This document shows positions 20,703 through 33,576 of a DNA stretch of 64,000 nt, piece after piece (the stretch's first letter is position 1; every line of letters starts with the position of its first letter). The position numbers and the translations under genes were made by a program. Source of the DNA: Arachis hypogaea (taxonomy: Eukaryota > Streptophyta > Magnoliopsida > Fabales > Fabaceae); assembly GCF_003086295.3 (NCBI RefSeq), contig NC_092050.1, positions 156,184,699-156,248,698 of the forward strand, in the 5' to 3' direction. Below the pieces are notes generated by a model, which saw only the letters and a list, made by a program, of their open reading frames with translations, made no database searches and was not told the DNA's origin.

Positions 20703-21690
20703 TTCAATATTCATATTTATATGCATGCCCATGGAGGAATCCGGGGAGTTAAAGTGTCTGATCACATCTTGCGACAGAGGGTCAACAAATAGTCTCAAAT
20801 ACACAAGCCACATAATAATCTCTTACCTTTTTTAAAATAACACCTCAAACCAAAACTCCAATTCTTATAGAAACTTTGGCAGTATCTCCTCTAAAATTCA
20901 AATTTCTGCCACCCTTCAAGGGTCCCAACTATCAAACTAAACACCTCTTAGTCATTCAAATTATTTCCAGTAACAAATTATCTTAAAATCAGACTAATAC
21001 CAATATTAAATCTTTTTCCAAATCGACCAACTTCAACAGCAAATCATTAACAATAGCTAAACCACACATTTTATACCATATACACAATCCATCAATTATA
21101 CATTCAATTCATTCCTATCTTAAGGTCTTCTAGCCTAAGTTTTCACGTGACGTTAAATATTAACTACGAGAAACCAAAACCATACTTTCGTACGGAATCC
21201 AAATATTCAAAGTTCCGGAAAAATTTTCTGATCGAGCTATCGAAGAAGAAAATGTCCAGAATCGTCTGTGCCTCCTAAAACTCCCGTTGGCCAAACCCAA
21301 GGGATAAAGAAACTACGTCACTGTCAACTTCCACTAATTAAAAATTGTGCCAACGTGTAGAGAAGAAAATTACGAATATTTTTACCGGATTAGATTTTTT
21401 ATTGGAGTTACGGATTGCAAGAAATTGAAGCCGAAAATTCGAAGGAATTTACGTTCTTTCTTTTTTCTCTTCGTTACGCTATTCTCTCTTTCTTTTTTTC
21501 TTTCTCTTTTTCTCTCGCATACACTGATCATATATACATGTGTATGATTAATTAGTAAGCCGCCTTAGGCTTTCTTTATTATATATACATAAGGATAATG
21601 ATAAACTTTAGTGGACATATTTATATATAATGAATTAATGATTGAAGTACATTAATACGTATATGCATAATCTTTAGTAGATAATAATAA

Positions 21691-21692
<2 letters not shown>

Positions 21693-21777
<85 letters not shown>
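21693..21777. repeat. (AT)n microsatellite, about 85 bp
   Basis: Uninterrupted AT dinucleotides inside the solo LTR. Confidence 0.95.
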
Positions 21778-21780
<3 letters not shown>

Positions 21781-21817
21781 GAGAGCATAGATTAAGTAAT
21801 CGAAATTAGGTAAATCA

Positions 21818-21862
<45 letters not shown>
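21818..21862. repeat. (AAT)n microsatellite
   Basis: About 15 AAT units inside the solo LTR. Confidence 0.95.
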
Positions 21863-22303
21863 TTATATATAAAGTTAATAATATATGAGTTACTAATTTA
21901 AATGACATTAGTAACTTAAGAGTGAAAGATATTTGGTGAAATATTAGCAAAGTTAAGCTGAACAAAAATACTTATATTTATTTATATTGGCAGATATCGA
22001 ATTCGATAATAATATTATTAACTAAACTCTATTTCTAAATTGAAATATCAATTACTCAAATTAAGATATACACATAAGTTTCATTTCTTATAAATGACTA
22101 GAATTATAGTTTTAATTATGTAAAATATTTCATCATAAAATATATATATATAATAATATGAATTTGATTGAATTCAAATAATTATAAAATTAGTTCAATT
22201 ATTGATAATAAAATAATTTCTAAAAATAGAAAACTCCAATTTATGAAATAAATTATAACTTATTTATATTTATATTTTTAAAACTGAGGGTCGCTACAAT
22301 AAG

Positions 22304-22844
22304 GTTATAGAAAGTCCCATCCAAATTTGACAAGAACAAGACGACTTATATAGAAATGGTTCTCATGGTTGATAAGATAAGTTGATTATTTTTCATGATT
22401 CTCTCAAGTGATGTTAGGTCCATTTTATAAATATTTGTGGTTTATATTTTAAGTTTATATTTTAAGTTTATTGATAAGTAAACCCTTGCACAAATCAAAG
22501 ATAGTGCAATTTTATTGATTTATAAGTGCTAATAGCCTTTATATTTAATTTGTTTTATAGTGTGATAATAGCCAATATATTTGTTTGTGGATTTAACTAT
22601 TATTATATTATTTATAATCACATTAAGTATATATCTGTGATTTATTGAAAAAAGTAAATTATTAAAACTAATTAATAACTATTTTAGAGTTAATCCAATT
22701 AACACTAAATTAAAAAAAATAAACAATACATAACATGTTAATTTTTTATTAATCAAATTATTATAATTCAAATTAATTTTTAAAAAATAATTTAAAATTA
22801 TAATATCAATCTTATCACGTGCATGGCACAAATAATTACACTTG
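22304..22844. other. AT-rich intergenic DNA upstream of the F-box gene
   Basis: No gene seen. It ends where similarity to the inverted arm at 34167-36935 begins. Confidence 0.6.
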
Positions 22845-23174
22845 TGAATAATAATTATACATTTATGTTTGTGATTGCAAATGCAATTCAAGTATTTACA
22901 ATTTATATGGGCTTCCTTTTTTTTTTTCTTATTCTACTTAGATTTGCTATATATATTCTCAATCAATCAATTTGATTGGTTTGATGTTTAGTCCTATATA
23001 TTAGAGATCTTGATTAGGAGAAAAACAAATAGAACTAGAAAAACGTAATACCATTGAAATTTTTTTAAACTTTATGTTGGAATCTAATTTATTTTTCGTT
23101 ACATTTTAAAAGGCACAGCACAAGCACAAGACCCTAATCTCTATTTGTTTTCATCTTTTTTGTTTTCAATACAA

Positions 23175-24314
23175 ATGGCAAACCATAACGATCAAATTCC
23201 TAATGATCAAATTCCTAATGATCTTGCACTGGAAATTCTAGCAAAATTACCCGTTAAATCCTTGAAGCGATTTAGTTGCGTGCGAAAGTCTTGGCTAAAT
23301 TTACTTGAGAATCCTGATTTTAAAAGCATGTACTACGAGAATTTAAAATCTAAAACTGCCCACTCATCGTCTCTCCTTCTATGGAGATTATTTTACCAAA
23401 GGGATGAAAATAATGTGCATTTACTTTCTGGAGAGAGATATGAAAACATGGTTACATTAGTTTTGCCAACTCTGGTTGAGAGTTATGGTCCCGGCGAGGT
23501 TCTAGAATGTGTTAATGGCATTATATGTCACTATGAACGAGGTCGTGAGGTAATAGGACTTTGGAACCCCAAAACAGACGAGCATAAAATTATTCCTCCA
23601 GGTATTAGTGATGATGAGCCCGGCTTTGATCGGCATGTAAGTGTTCATGGATTTGGTTATGACAATGTGAATGATGATTATAAAGTGGTTCAATGTGTAT
23701 ATTATATTTATGGTCGAACTTTGTTTGAAGAACCTGTTCTAAGAATTTGGCAAATTTATAGTCTAAAAAGCAATTGTTGGAAGAAACTTGATCTTGAAAT
23801 GACTCAGAAGGAAGATGTAGATAAAGCTTCTATAGCGTACTTGAATGGAGTATGCCACTGGTGGGGTAGCGAGTTTGCCACGGATGAACTCGAAGAACAA
23901 GTACTTGTGTCATTTAACCTCAGCACTGAAACATTTCGAACCACATCAATTGTTTGGGTGCAAGAAAATGATGATAGCCCTACCAGAACTTTAGTAGTGC
24001 TCAACGAGTCTGTTACTTTGATTTCCTCTTTTGCTCAGAATAATCGCATTGAAATATCCATTTTGGGTGAAGTTGGTGTGAAGGAATCCTGGGTGAAGCT
24101 TTTCACACTTGGACCCTTTCAATCAGAATTTCGTTATCCAATGAGAATGGGCAACAAATGTGATGTAATATTTTATATAGGAAATGACAGTAATGAATTG
24201 GCTTCCTTTGATGTCATTACGGGCAAAGTAATTCACAATATTAATATCAAAACAAGAATGTTTGGTACATGGATTTACAAGGAAAGCCTCATCTCTTTCA
24301 CCAAAAAAAATTAA
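23175..24314 (+). CDS. F-box protein with F-box-associated (FBA) interaction domain
   Basis: 379 residues, single exon, from ATG 23175 (M-A-N-H-N-D-Q) to TAA. The frame is open slightly further upstream but without an ATG. F-box at about residues 8-50 (I-P-N-D-L-A-L-E-I-L-A-K-L-P-V-K-S-L); FBA_1-type domain from about 100 to 330 with the E-C-V-N-G-I-I-C and L-W-N-P-K-T blocks. Such proteins dock substrates on SCF (SKP1-cullin1) E3 ubiquitin ligases; the substrate here is unknown. A duplicate N-D-Q-I-P segment near the start is peculiar to this copy. It has an inverted paralogue at 35468-36610. Length is normal for the family, so it looks intact. Confidence 0.9.
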   Translation: MANHNDQIPNDQIPNDLALEILAKLPVKSLKRFSCVRKSWLNLLENPDFKSMYYENLKSKTAHSSSLLLWRLFYQRDENNVHLLSGERYENMVTLVLPTLVESYGPGEVLECVNGIICHYERGREVIGLWNPKTDEHKIIPPGISDDEPGFDRHVSVHGFGYDNVNDDYKVVQCVYYIYGRTLFEEPVLRIWQIYSLKSNCWKKLDLEMTQKEDVDKASIAYLNGVCHWWGSEFATDELEEQVLVSFNLSTETFRTTSIVWVQENDDSPTRTLVVLNESVTLISSFAQNNRIEISILGEVGVKESWVKLFTLGPFQSEFRYPMRMGNKCDVIFYIGNDSNELASFDVITGKVIHNINIKTRMFGTWIYKESLISFTKKN

Positions 24315-24506
24315 TTGATTAGTAAATATACAAATTTAAATGTAAGATATACTTAAATGGGGTATGGGAAGAGTATGTACACTTTCTAAGATGAAAACTA
24401 ATTTTAATATTCATGTTGGTAGTTGAAATTGATTTGATAAGTTAATTTGTATTTCATTCTAATATTTTGAGCTGGTCAATTATGTTTCATATTTTAAAAA
24501 ATACGA

Positions 24507-24983
24507 GTATGAAGCTTTGCTGAGTTGCCGTGTGTGCGTGTCGGATACATTTTGGATACAGCACTCACCAACACTCGTCCGACACGCGTGTCTGTCCGCT
24601 GTATCCAACCATGTCTTAATAAAAAATAAAAAATTCTTCTGCAGACACGTTTGGATATACCTAAATACCATCACGTGTCAGTATGTCCAGTCTTATTTTT
24701 AATATATATTCTTGAAATAAATTTAGATATAGTATATATTATTATTTATTAAAACAAAATTTTTTTTTAAATACTTGATATAATTAAAATAAAATATTAA
24801 AAATAAATAAAAAAAATTATATTTTAATATCTATAAAATGTTAAAATATTATTGAGATTTATATAAAAAATACTTTATATTTTATATGTATGCCTGTCTC
24901 CGTATCTTATAAAATTTTAAAATTTGCGTGTCGGGCGTGTCCCGTTTCGTGTCGTGTCCCGTGTCAGTGTCGGTGCATCATAG
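24507..24983. mobile_element. 477-bp hAT-like non-autonomous insertion
   Basis: Absent from the paralogous arm B, which runs straight across the site. Flanked by AATACGA on both sides (24500-24506 and 24984-24990). Ends carry short imperfect inverted repeats (GTATGAAGC and, reversed, CTATGATGC). The interior is rich in GTGTCGGACACG-type words near both ends. A 7-8-bp duplication suits the hAT superfamily, but no transposase is present. Confidence 0.6.
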
Positions 24984-25097
24984 AATACGACTCTTGGTGT
25001 TAAAAAAAAAAAATTATATCACACGAATCAATTTTGATATCTGAAGTAATAATGAAAACAAATCGGATAATTGTTCATTATTCAAACTGACTTGTTT

Positions 25098-25566
25098 TTA
25101 CTTTTGTACTCAAATGTGGATGCGACAAAGGAGTCTATTGAAAATTTGCTAAAAACTATGTATGCGAAAGTCAGTGACCTTGCCTCTACTAGAAGGATAT
25201 TTGATTTGATTATCAAAAAGAGCATTTTCTCATGGACATCAATGATTGCAGGATATGCCCATTCGTATCACCCATTGGAGGCATTGGATTTGTTTAGAAG
25301 GCTTGTACGGACAGATTTTAGACCAGATGGACTAATCGCTGCCACTGTTTGTTGACTTAGGATCAATTAGCGTAGCACAAGAGATGGAAGATTATATTTC
25401 TCTAAATGGATTGGAATTTGATCTACAAGTCCAAACATCTCTCATACACAGCTACTCCAAGTGTGGAAGCATCGAGAAAGCCAAAGAAGTATTTGAAAAA
25501 GTGGCAAATAAAGATTCAACTGTTTGGTCTTCCATGATAAATAGTACTAGACTTCACCATCAATAA
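25098..25566 (+). pseudogene. PPR protein fragment (arm A)
   Basis: Two pieces in different frames (25098-25355 and about 25355-25566) with PLS-type pentatricopeptide features such as S-W-T-S-M-I-A-G-Y, L-I-H-S-Y-S-K-C-G and W-S-S-M-I-N. A frameshift with a stop falls at about 25353, and no N- or C-terminal parts are present. PPR proteins bind organelle RNA; this is only a short remnant. The matching fragment in arm B shares the same origin. Confidence 0.75.
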
Positions 25567-26115
25567 TAATGATGCTTCAGTGTTCTTGGATGCTCAACAT
25601 TGCTGCATCATGAAAACCAGCTTAGATTATCTCTCCAGTTTGTCTGCTAATGATGGTTTATCAGGAGCAATGAGAGCATTTTGCACATTGTAGTAGTAGC
25701 TACATTGAAGCAAATATGAAAATTGAGTCCACTGCTTTATAACTGTCGAGAGCTGATAACTTAAAATCTGACCTTAAAAATAACAAGAATCAGTTCCCTG
25801 ATACGGTGGCAACAGAAAAAGGACTGCGGCAAAAGTTGGTATGTTTGGAGGAAATGAAAGAGGATCTAGAAAAGCAAATCAGAATTATGAATGCTAACAT
25901 CATAACTTCTCGAAAAGAACAGAAGGAGAAAGAGAGATGTCTATGTGGAAGGAAAGGCACTCAAAGCTCGAATGGACGTGAAGAAGGAGGAAGTACCGCA
26001 TTTGCAACATGAGCATGACTTGGCAAAGGTAAACCGGGAAAAAATCAAAGCTGAATGGTCAGAGTTTGGAGAAAAATTTATAAAGATTGTTGTAGAGCCA
26101 GCTGTACAAGATTAG
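25567..26115 (+). pseudogene. remnant of a coiled-coil protein gene, unrecognised
   Basis: Coding-like pieces with stops at about 25693 and 25743 and a frame change near 25937. The second half (25806-26115) reads as a Lys/Glu-rich coiled coil ending in a TAG at 26113-26115. I cannot name the family. The right contig (45227) begins with the last bases of this fragment. Confidence 0.4.
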
Positions 26116-27256
26116 CAAGGGGAGTTTGGTTTTGTCTTAGAGCAATAAGTACATGACATAAATTTTAATTTCTATATTAAGTTCACTAAATCATGTTTTC
26201 CTTTCAGACAGTGTTAAGCCTGTAGGATAATCATTTCACAATCCTTGCTGACTGCTCCATGGATCACAAATTGTTGTCTTCTTTGGAGACTATCTAAATC
26301 AGTGCATTGAGTCTCATAGAAATTAAGGACATTCTGCTATAGATAATGATGTAATTACCATATAGAGGTTGCTCTTCACATAAAATAATGCAAGTTTTGT
26401 TGTTTTATTGATTGAAATCGATCATTATTTAATTGTTATATATAGTAGGAGAATAATGTCGAGTTAATAGTAAGAAATCATCATTCTCATCAATTGTAAA
26501 ATCTTATAAAACAGCTGCATTAACTGCACTGACATCTGCTGCATTGACTTACAGTTGTCAACTAACTTAACACCTTGTTTAACCAACTTGTCAACAGCAG
26601 AAACTGCCATTTTCTGCCATTTCTATCCGATAATGTAGGCGGCCTAACCTAACAATTGCGTCAATGGCTGACTTCACGGCTTGAACTCACGACATTGAAG
26701 CTCAACTGTTGCTTCAAGGCTTCCCTTCCAGCTAGGGTGATTATGGAAACTAATTATAATGTTACCAAAGGCATATTTTAGTGCAAAATCTTAGTATTGT
26801 CTGTGGGCAATAACTTGTTTATTAAGCTTAGCAAGATGGAAGTTTTATTTGTGTGACAAACCCTATATGTGATAAGCACTGATAGGAGAAAGAGAAAATG
26901 TAAGCAAACAAAACAAAACTGAATAGAAACTCACCCTTCAAATGAGAGGGTATATGAATCTGTATATCATTTCTCTGTAATCTCTATGGCATGTCTGTGT
27001 CATATAACTTGTTAATCAACAATTAAATGAATCTTCTATGTTACCCTGTGGATTTGTAACTCCATGGAATGCATTAATAGTAATTTCTGTCACTTAGTAA
27101 AGTATACATCTAGTTAAATTAGATCTTCTAAGAACCTATAAGATGTACAATTCATCAATCAAAAGATTCTTTTAAGAATGGTTGCTAATATCTGACATGA
27201 TCAACAAATCAGTAACAGAAATCAGAGTTCTGATCTCTACTTTTGTTCTCATTTTC
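26116..27256. other. intergenic DNA
   Basis: No open coding region or bounded element recognised. Confidence 0.5.
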
Positions 27257-30200
27257 TCATGGTCCTCTCATCTTTTCAACAAAGTGACGCCTCTTTTCTT
27301 CCAACTTCTCGCTCATCCTCTTTCGCAAATCAAACATCTTTTCCCTCTTCCCGATTTTTTTTCTGTTCAGATGGACTAACTTGTTTATCCATAAGCAGAG
27401 TTTGTGGTTGATAGACAGTAATATCCTCCGTCTTCTCTTCCCGTGTTTCATCTCTATTCTCATTCTCTATGGAAGATGCTGGAAGTTCTTTCAAATCCTC
27501 AGTTTCTTGCATTATGTAAGCCTCTAGAAAAGGTGTTGACAGTTGGTCAAAACTTTGGCTGCTGCTCTTTAATACTATTGGACAAGAGGAAGATGATGCT
27601 CATCCGAAAGAAAACGATTTCCTAACTGGTTCTACTATAGACTTGGCCCCATGTTGGTTTTGGGGTGTTAGCCCCGAACCAACTGATATCCTTGCGCTAT
27701 CATTTGAAGCAGAGGTATCGTGTCCACATTCTTGTTTAACCCACATGTATGGAGCAACAGTCCGAGGAATCCAATTCTCCTTTTCAGCCAGCATCCATGA
27801 AATGCTTATGCACTCAGAGTTCGGGAGCACTAAAGCTTCTCAGTTTGCTTCCTGTAGAGATACTATAATCTTTTCAGAAAGACATGCAAAGTTGAAGGCT
27901 TGTCGGACTATACAAGTTACAACATAGAGAACAAGGAACATGCACCCTCTAAGCAAACTTTAAAAGAGAAAGAAACATAGATATATCTAAAGCATGTAAA
28001 TTCTAAAAACAGCAGCAGGTTAAACATTGATCTTTAACCAAAATTCATTCATAACTTAACCAAATGGAAATGGGGCTATCATACCTTAAGTCGATTGAGC
28101 AGGAACAGGGCGATGCGTGCATTAGTTATTTTGTGATCTCTAACACATGATTCCAGGTTGAAGTCTATATCAGGCATTAATGTGAAACCATACCACAAAT
28201 TATCAGAAGGAGGGGGATTTAGTTGTAAACGCATTATCCCTTTGAGGTATACTATCCTTATTGCCAAAGTGAGAGGAACCTTTAGATAAGAAATAACCCG
28301 TTACTTCGACCATAACAAAGCTATACCTGTTTATAATTATGATAATGATTCGATGTGTAAACATGTGTATCTATCAACATGAAAATGCTCAAAGACAAGA
28401 TTTGTAGTGACATGACTTTAAGAGTTTAAGTGTCTTATTATAGGTAAAAAAAATCCAGAGGTAACCGAAATACGGACATGTTAGAATATAATAGAATTAA
28501 AGATAATTTACACAATCAGTCATACTAGTTGTTTTTCTCTGTTGTTTATTGTTCTTATAAAGATCTCTTGCCCTCATGTACCTATGTATTCTCCCATTTT
28601 TTTCAGGTTGAATAAACAGAATTGTGGGGGAAAAAAAGTACGGAATAATAGATACTACCTGTGAAACATGCTTGGCAAGAGAATTTAACATAGATTTCCA
28701 TTTTGATCCATAAAATGAGGAAGATGTACTCCTAGAAACTTTAGACACGTCTGCATAGGACAAATTGACATCTTTAACTTTAATGCTTTCCACAACACTT
28801 TGATTTTTGTTTTTGGGGGGGGGGGGGGGGGGTGGGGAATAATTCAGTAAAAACGTGACAAATCACTACATGAAGAAAATGCAAACTAAGTATTTGATTT
28901 AACGGTATTTTTGTGCTTATCAGTGTTCCCATTGACATCTACTTTTGGCTCTTGTGAATCATTCACTCCGTCTCCATTGCTAAGATCTTCAAGATCTGAC
29001 GGGGCACCCCCAGCATTGCTTGAGCATTCCGTCCCCTTATCGTTCGGTGGTTCACCAACTTCAAGCCTTGTTTCAATCTCTACTACTGCACCTCCAGAAA
29101 TAAGGTTTATCTTATAGGAAGGGCCAACATTTATCTTATAGAAACCACAAACAAGTGAAGGTTTCAGTGAGGATTTCTCTTTAAAAATAAAATAAAACAC
29201 CAATGTTTATCTCATGACAACCGCGCAAAAGAATGAAGTTGGTTTTTTAGTAATTCTACTCAAAAATTGAGGAATTCTGGAGGAAGATCCATCAGGCTTA
29301 CTGGACTTTTCTAAGCCATCAAAACTTGATCCTGCTGATGGTCTCATGATAAAAGGATGATATTCAATATTTAGTGATGCTAGATATCGATGACACTCTT
29401 CATACAACTGACTAGACCACTTAAGTTTTTCACTCTGATCGCGTGAAGCCATACGGAGGGCCTTACACCATGCTTCTTTTTCCCATGACGTCTCAAGATA
29501 TATGTAAAGCAATTTGCTTCCATGGTACACCACAGATTTGTTGTTTTCAACTTTTATCGGGTATCTTTTTGCCCTGCAAAACCCAACATAAAAAAATGAC
29601 CTTGAAGCGCCGTATTTTCTAAGTAAATAAGCAAGAGTACATAACAAAGTGTTTCTTTCCACATCAGATGAAGTATGATACCCATGTTCCAAGCAGCAAC
29701 AACTTTTTCTTGTTTTTCTCATTAAGATGTATGTGAGATGTAAAGGAAGTGAGATATCCCTTTTTGAATTCAAAGTCAGGAAAACTCATAATAAACCCAT
29801 TTTCAAAATGATATGCATTTTCACATGCACTGATTTAAAAGGAATAAGAGAATGTATGCTGGTTTTCTGCAGAGGAATACAGCTCACTAAATCAGATTCT
29901 AATGAATGTTGTAATATAAATCATTGGCCTAATACTCTATATCAAGCTAGCTCACTAAGCTCTCACATTGTAACATATCCACAAACAAAAGAAAATGATA
30001 TTGAAATAATGATCTCATCACAATGTTGTTTGGATATAGGAATGGAAACTATACCCCACGCAATCACGAAAGTGACTTCCTGCATCACATTACCGTTTTT
30101 TAGAAGGAAGGCTGGATGATGAAACAGCCTCAACAACACATCCCTTCAGCCAAATGGTTGTCTCCGAACCATCATGCTCTGTGAGAATAAGTGACTCACC

Positions 30201-31045
30201 CTTGATCTTCCCATGCTTCTTAACAGGGCTAACCTCCAGTACCTCCCTTTTCCTTTTATGATCTTTAGCTGACTTTTCCAGCCAGAACTTTGATACCTTG
30301 TATTGTTCTAGAACCCAAATCACACCCTAAAGAAAGAAAATGCCAATGAATCGAAATAATAAAAGTAATTGGTGCTCCAAATGTGCATCGGATATCGAAT
30401 TTGATATTTTTCACATTAATTTAGTCTTTGAAGGGTATCAAATAACTATCATCATGATAACCAAAATCACCCTTGTCATTTTAAGAACCAACTTGAGGTC
30501 TAAATAATGTTCATACTGGAAATGGTAACTACCTTAACTTGAGTGATTACTCCAAGCAATACTAAAATACTAAAGTTACTTAAAAGCTACATAGGTACAC
30601 AATTCGTTTTAACATGCAATTCTGTACCTTTTTTTTTATGATTAAATTACAAGTATTCCTTTAGAAAGAATTCTATAGCAGCAAGTGTTGCGCAAATAAA
30701 TGAGAGAACACAAGCTAGCAACGACATGAAACACAATGTAAATAACAATAGAATAAAAAAATAATAACAATAACAATAAAAAGAGGAATTGTGGAAGCAT
30801 GAAGCTTACCTCTTTTTCGAAGGTAGAGTCAGGTGATTGATAGGATCATTTTGCGAACTAGTGTCCAATGAGATGGGTGCTGAGATTTTGTCTTTGTCCT
30901 TCATGATCTTGCGTTGCAGCCGTTCAATGATCCACAAGATTCCCAAAGCTTCGGCAACCACAACCGTCACCACCCCAACAAAAAAAAACCGAGGAAGAGA
31001 ATGAAGATAAAAACCAAAAACATTTTCTTTTCCTTCTTTCAACAC
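27257..31045 (-). CDS. TEX2-like SMP/PH-domain protein gene, multi-exon, probably incomplete
   Basis: Exons inferred from splice sites: 31045-30810 (N-terminal membrane anchor near residues 20-40, then basic), 30326-30094 (PH-like region), 29573 to about 29260 (rest of the PH-like region), about 29100-28900, about 28797-28659, 28279-28085 (second half of the SMP domain, with the P-P-P-S-D-N-L-W block) and about 27858-27600. After the stop at 27600-27602 the frame is open again to about 27257, with acidic coding-like sequence. Resembles the Arabidopsis DUF2404/TEX2-like family (the At1g17820/At1g73200 type). SMP proteins move lipids at membrane contact sites. Compared with my recollection of the family, roughly 100 residues before the exon near 29100 (first half of SMP) are missing. 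The donor after exon 4 reads AT rather than GT here, but GT in the other contig. Confidence 0.6.
28814..28832. repeat. poly-G tract
   Basis: About 18 G in an intron of the TEX2-like gene. Its length and neighbours differ from the equivalent tract near 47955-47971, as expected for a sequencing-prone homopolymer. Confidence 0.8.
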
Positions 31046-31990
31046 CCCAATTGATGGAAAAACTATAAGGACAATTTAAAAAAAATGGAATACGAGAGAA
31101 TGAGAGGAATGAGGTGAAAAGGAAGACGAACCCCAGATGAGGAAATTGAGAACGACCCAGATGAGAGATGAAGTTAAAATTGGAATCTTTATTTTACATT
31201 TGTTCTTAAGAATCGGATGCTAAAATTAAAAGCTGCATTTTCTCTCTTTTTTGTTGTTCCTTCTGCATTTTCTCTCTTTCAAACAGGGCAGCAACCTGTT
31301 TGTCTGCAACATCTACGAATTGAGTTTTGGAGCGAAACCAATTTTATTATAAAATTTAATTAATTTGCTTTATTTCTCTAAAACTTCAGAATTTTAAAAA
31401 TTGAGGATTGGGAGTTGTGAATTTTTGAATATTGGTAGTCAAAGGTAAAAAGAAACAGATTTCAGCAAGCTATGCACCAACTTCCAATGCTTGTAACTCT
31501 TAGAATTGAATAGCAATTGGGTTGCAACTAAGACATTTCTGGATGAGCCAGGAGTTCCCAAACCAAAATTTAGTTTAATTGGAGTTTTGTAATAAAAGTT
31601 ATTCAAATTGAAAGGTACTAAGCTTGTTGGTTTTTAAAACAGATTTTGACTCATTTTTACTTAACTTCCAGGTAATGTAACTTCTTCATTAAAAATGGTA
31701 TTAACTCAGAACTAATTGAGAAAGAAACCTGGATGAGTAAAGTTTAACTACATTAATTTTTAAAGTCATTGAATTTAACTTGGATTTTATATTTTTTGAA
31801 TATCACATGTTGCTGCTGTTTTTCTGGTTTTATACACTGCAGAGCAGTCACGGTTTTTCCTTTATTCCTGAGGCTGGAGAAATCAGAAAATTATGATCTT
31901 TAGTTTATTAGAAAGCTTATTTCAAGATGAACGCCTGAACATAAAGTTTGCGCAATTCCGAATTCATTTGTTATATTAAAAACAGAAAAG
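31046..31990. other. upstream region of the TEX2-like gene and unassigned sequence
   Basis: The first ~150 bp is probably promoter or 5' UTR. The rest is AT-rich with no gene found. It may include the inner part of a decayed retrotransposon, but no boundary is visible. Confidence 0.4.
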
Positions 31991-31999
31991 AAAATAGAC

Positions 32000-33417
32000 T
32001 ATCGAGGATGTCTTAGTGATAGTCATGGGTTCGAGAAGTTAAAGTTTAATCTTCGTGTGATGTGATTGATTTAATGTTAGAGTTGGGTTGATTTTAAGAT
32101 TATTCGATATTAAGAAGGTTGAGAAGAGTTTGATAAATAGTTTGGTCAGGACCCGGAAAGGGTAATCAAGATGAATTATAAGGGAATGATGATGAAAAAT
32201 GTGAAAGGGAGGTTGTTAATAAAAGGAGTTAACATGCCATGACTTGATGAATGATTAAATAATGATTATGACTATGAAATGGCTTATGAATGATGATATC
32301 TGAGATACGAGTTTTTCTGGGTAAAAACCGTGGCTCGCCACCACGTGTTCCAGGTTGATTCTCGATACTCTGTTAACCCTACGTCGTAAGGGTGACCGGG
32401 CACGTATAAATTCCCGGGTATGGATAATCCCCATTGAGTGATTTATATGATGATTGAATGTGAACTCTATGCATAGACTCTTGGGAATGCGCGACGGGGG
32501 ACAGTCTAAGGTTTTCGGACTTGTCGGGTTGGCTGGATAACCGACAGATGGACCCCATCAGCCATAGGACAGACATGCATCATATGCATTTGTTTGTTTT
32601 GATTGCTATGCATTTCCTGGGTTTGCCTAATTGATATATATCACCTGCTATCTGTTATACTTGCTATTTGTACTATCTGCTCATTACTTGTGTGTGACCT
32701 TGTTTGGTTGCTTGTTTCTGTTGCATTGTGGATGATGGAGGGATGGAGGAAATGGAGAAATGGTTTGGTGTTAGATTAGGATTGAAATTGAGTAAGTTAG
32801 GTAGATTTAGAATACCTACCCCTATTTATAGCTTCTAATTAGTAATTAAGTTGGATAATTGTATAACAGAGTTCTAGGATTGCCTATGGCATTCTCAAGA
32901 CCTTATTTATTATACGTGTGGCACTTTTACCATGCTGAGAACCTCCGGTTCTCATTCCATATTGTATTGTTGTTTTTCAGATGCAGGTCGAGAGGCTCCT
33001 CGCTAGGTGTCTAGATCCTGGAAAGCGAAATAGTCATTGGGTGTATTTTGGCTTCTGGCTGTATATATGTATATATATGTTTAGCTTACTCTCCAAGTAA
33101 CTTATGTATGCTGCTCCTCTTAGAGGTTGAGGGAGAGATATGAGTTATTTTGATATTATAGTGTATTTTGGGATATTTTGAGAACACTTATGTATGTTTA
33201 TATGTATATATATACCCTCCGGCCAGCCTTAGCTTTGCAGGCTGAGTCAGGGACTAGTTATGCTGCTTCTTTGGTTGTCCTTTACTCTTTTGCTTATCTT
33301 TATCATGTTCCTATTAGGTTTCTTAGCACGCAAGTAATCCTTTCCTAAGCGTTGCACTTTTTATTTTGCGATTTTGTTTTACCCGTTTTTCAAGACTCCT
33401 AGTTAAATATCTTTTTC

Positions 33418-33495
<78 letters not shown>

Positions 33496-33576
33496 TTACT
33501 ATTCTTAGAGGTCGTAATACCTTACTTTCTCAGTCTTATGACTTAAGCATAATACTAAGTATGGTAGGGTGTTACA
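32000..33576 (-). mobile_element. reversed, truncated relative of the 19478-22298 LTR
   Basis: Read on the minus strand it begins TGTAACACCC at 33576. It follows the solo LTR block by block: the AGGTCGTAATACC segment, the GGAACCTCCGGTTCTCA palindromic stretch near 32940, and the 'ATGCATCATATGCATTTG' segment near 32570. It includes a (TTA)n at 33421-33486. The distal end is not found, so the left boundary is approximate and no target duplication can be shown. Confidence 0.6.
33421..33486. repeat. (TTA)n microsatellite
   Basis: About 22 units, inside the reversed LTR relative. Confidence 0.95.

Larger units (their letters stand above)
19478..22298 (+). mobile_element. solo LTR or non-coding LTR element (2,821 bp) with TSD ATAAG
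   Basis: Starts TGTAACACCC and ends GGGTCGCTACA, TG...CA, flanked on both sides by ATAAG (19473-19477 and 22299-22303). No gag or pol reading frame inside. The 5' half is related to the reverse complement of about 32300-33576, for example the 'staircase' around 20440-20520 against 32480-32590. It contains a hairpin tandem repeat, a long (AT)n and an (AAT)n. A solo LTR of a large retrotransposon, probably Ty3/gypsy, is the simplest reading. The superfamily is not shown by any protein. Confidence 0.75.
22845..25546 (+). repeat. arm A of an inverted segmental duplication (F-box plus PPR remnant)
   Basis: Matches the reverse complement of about 34167-36935 over the promoter, the F-box gene, its 3' flank and a PPR fragment. 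Differences include a 477-bp insertion unique to this arm (24507-24983) and a 218-bp insertion unique to arm B. End coordinates are estimated by eye from where similarity stops. Confidence 0.85.
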
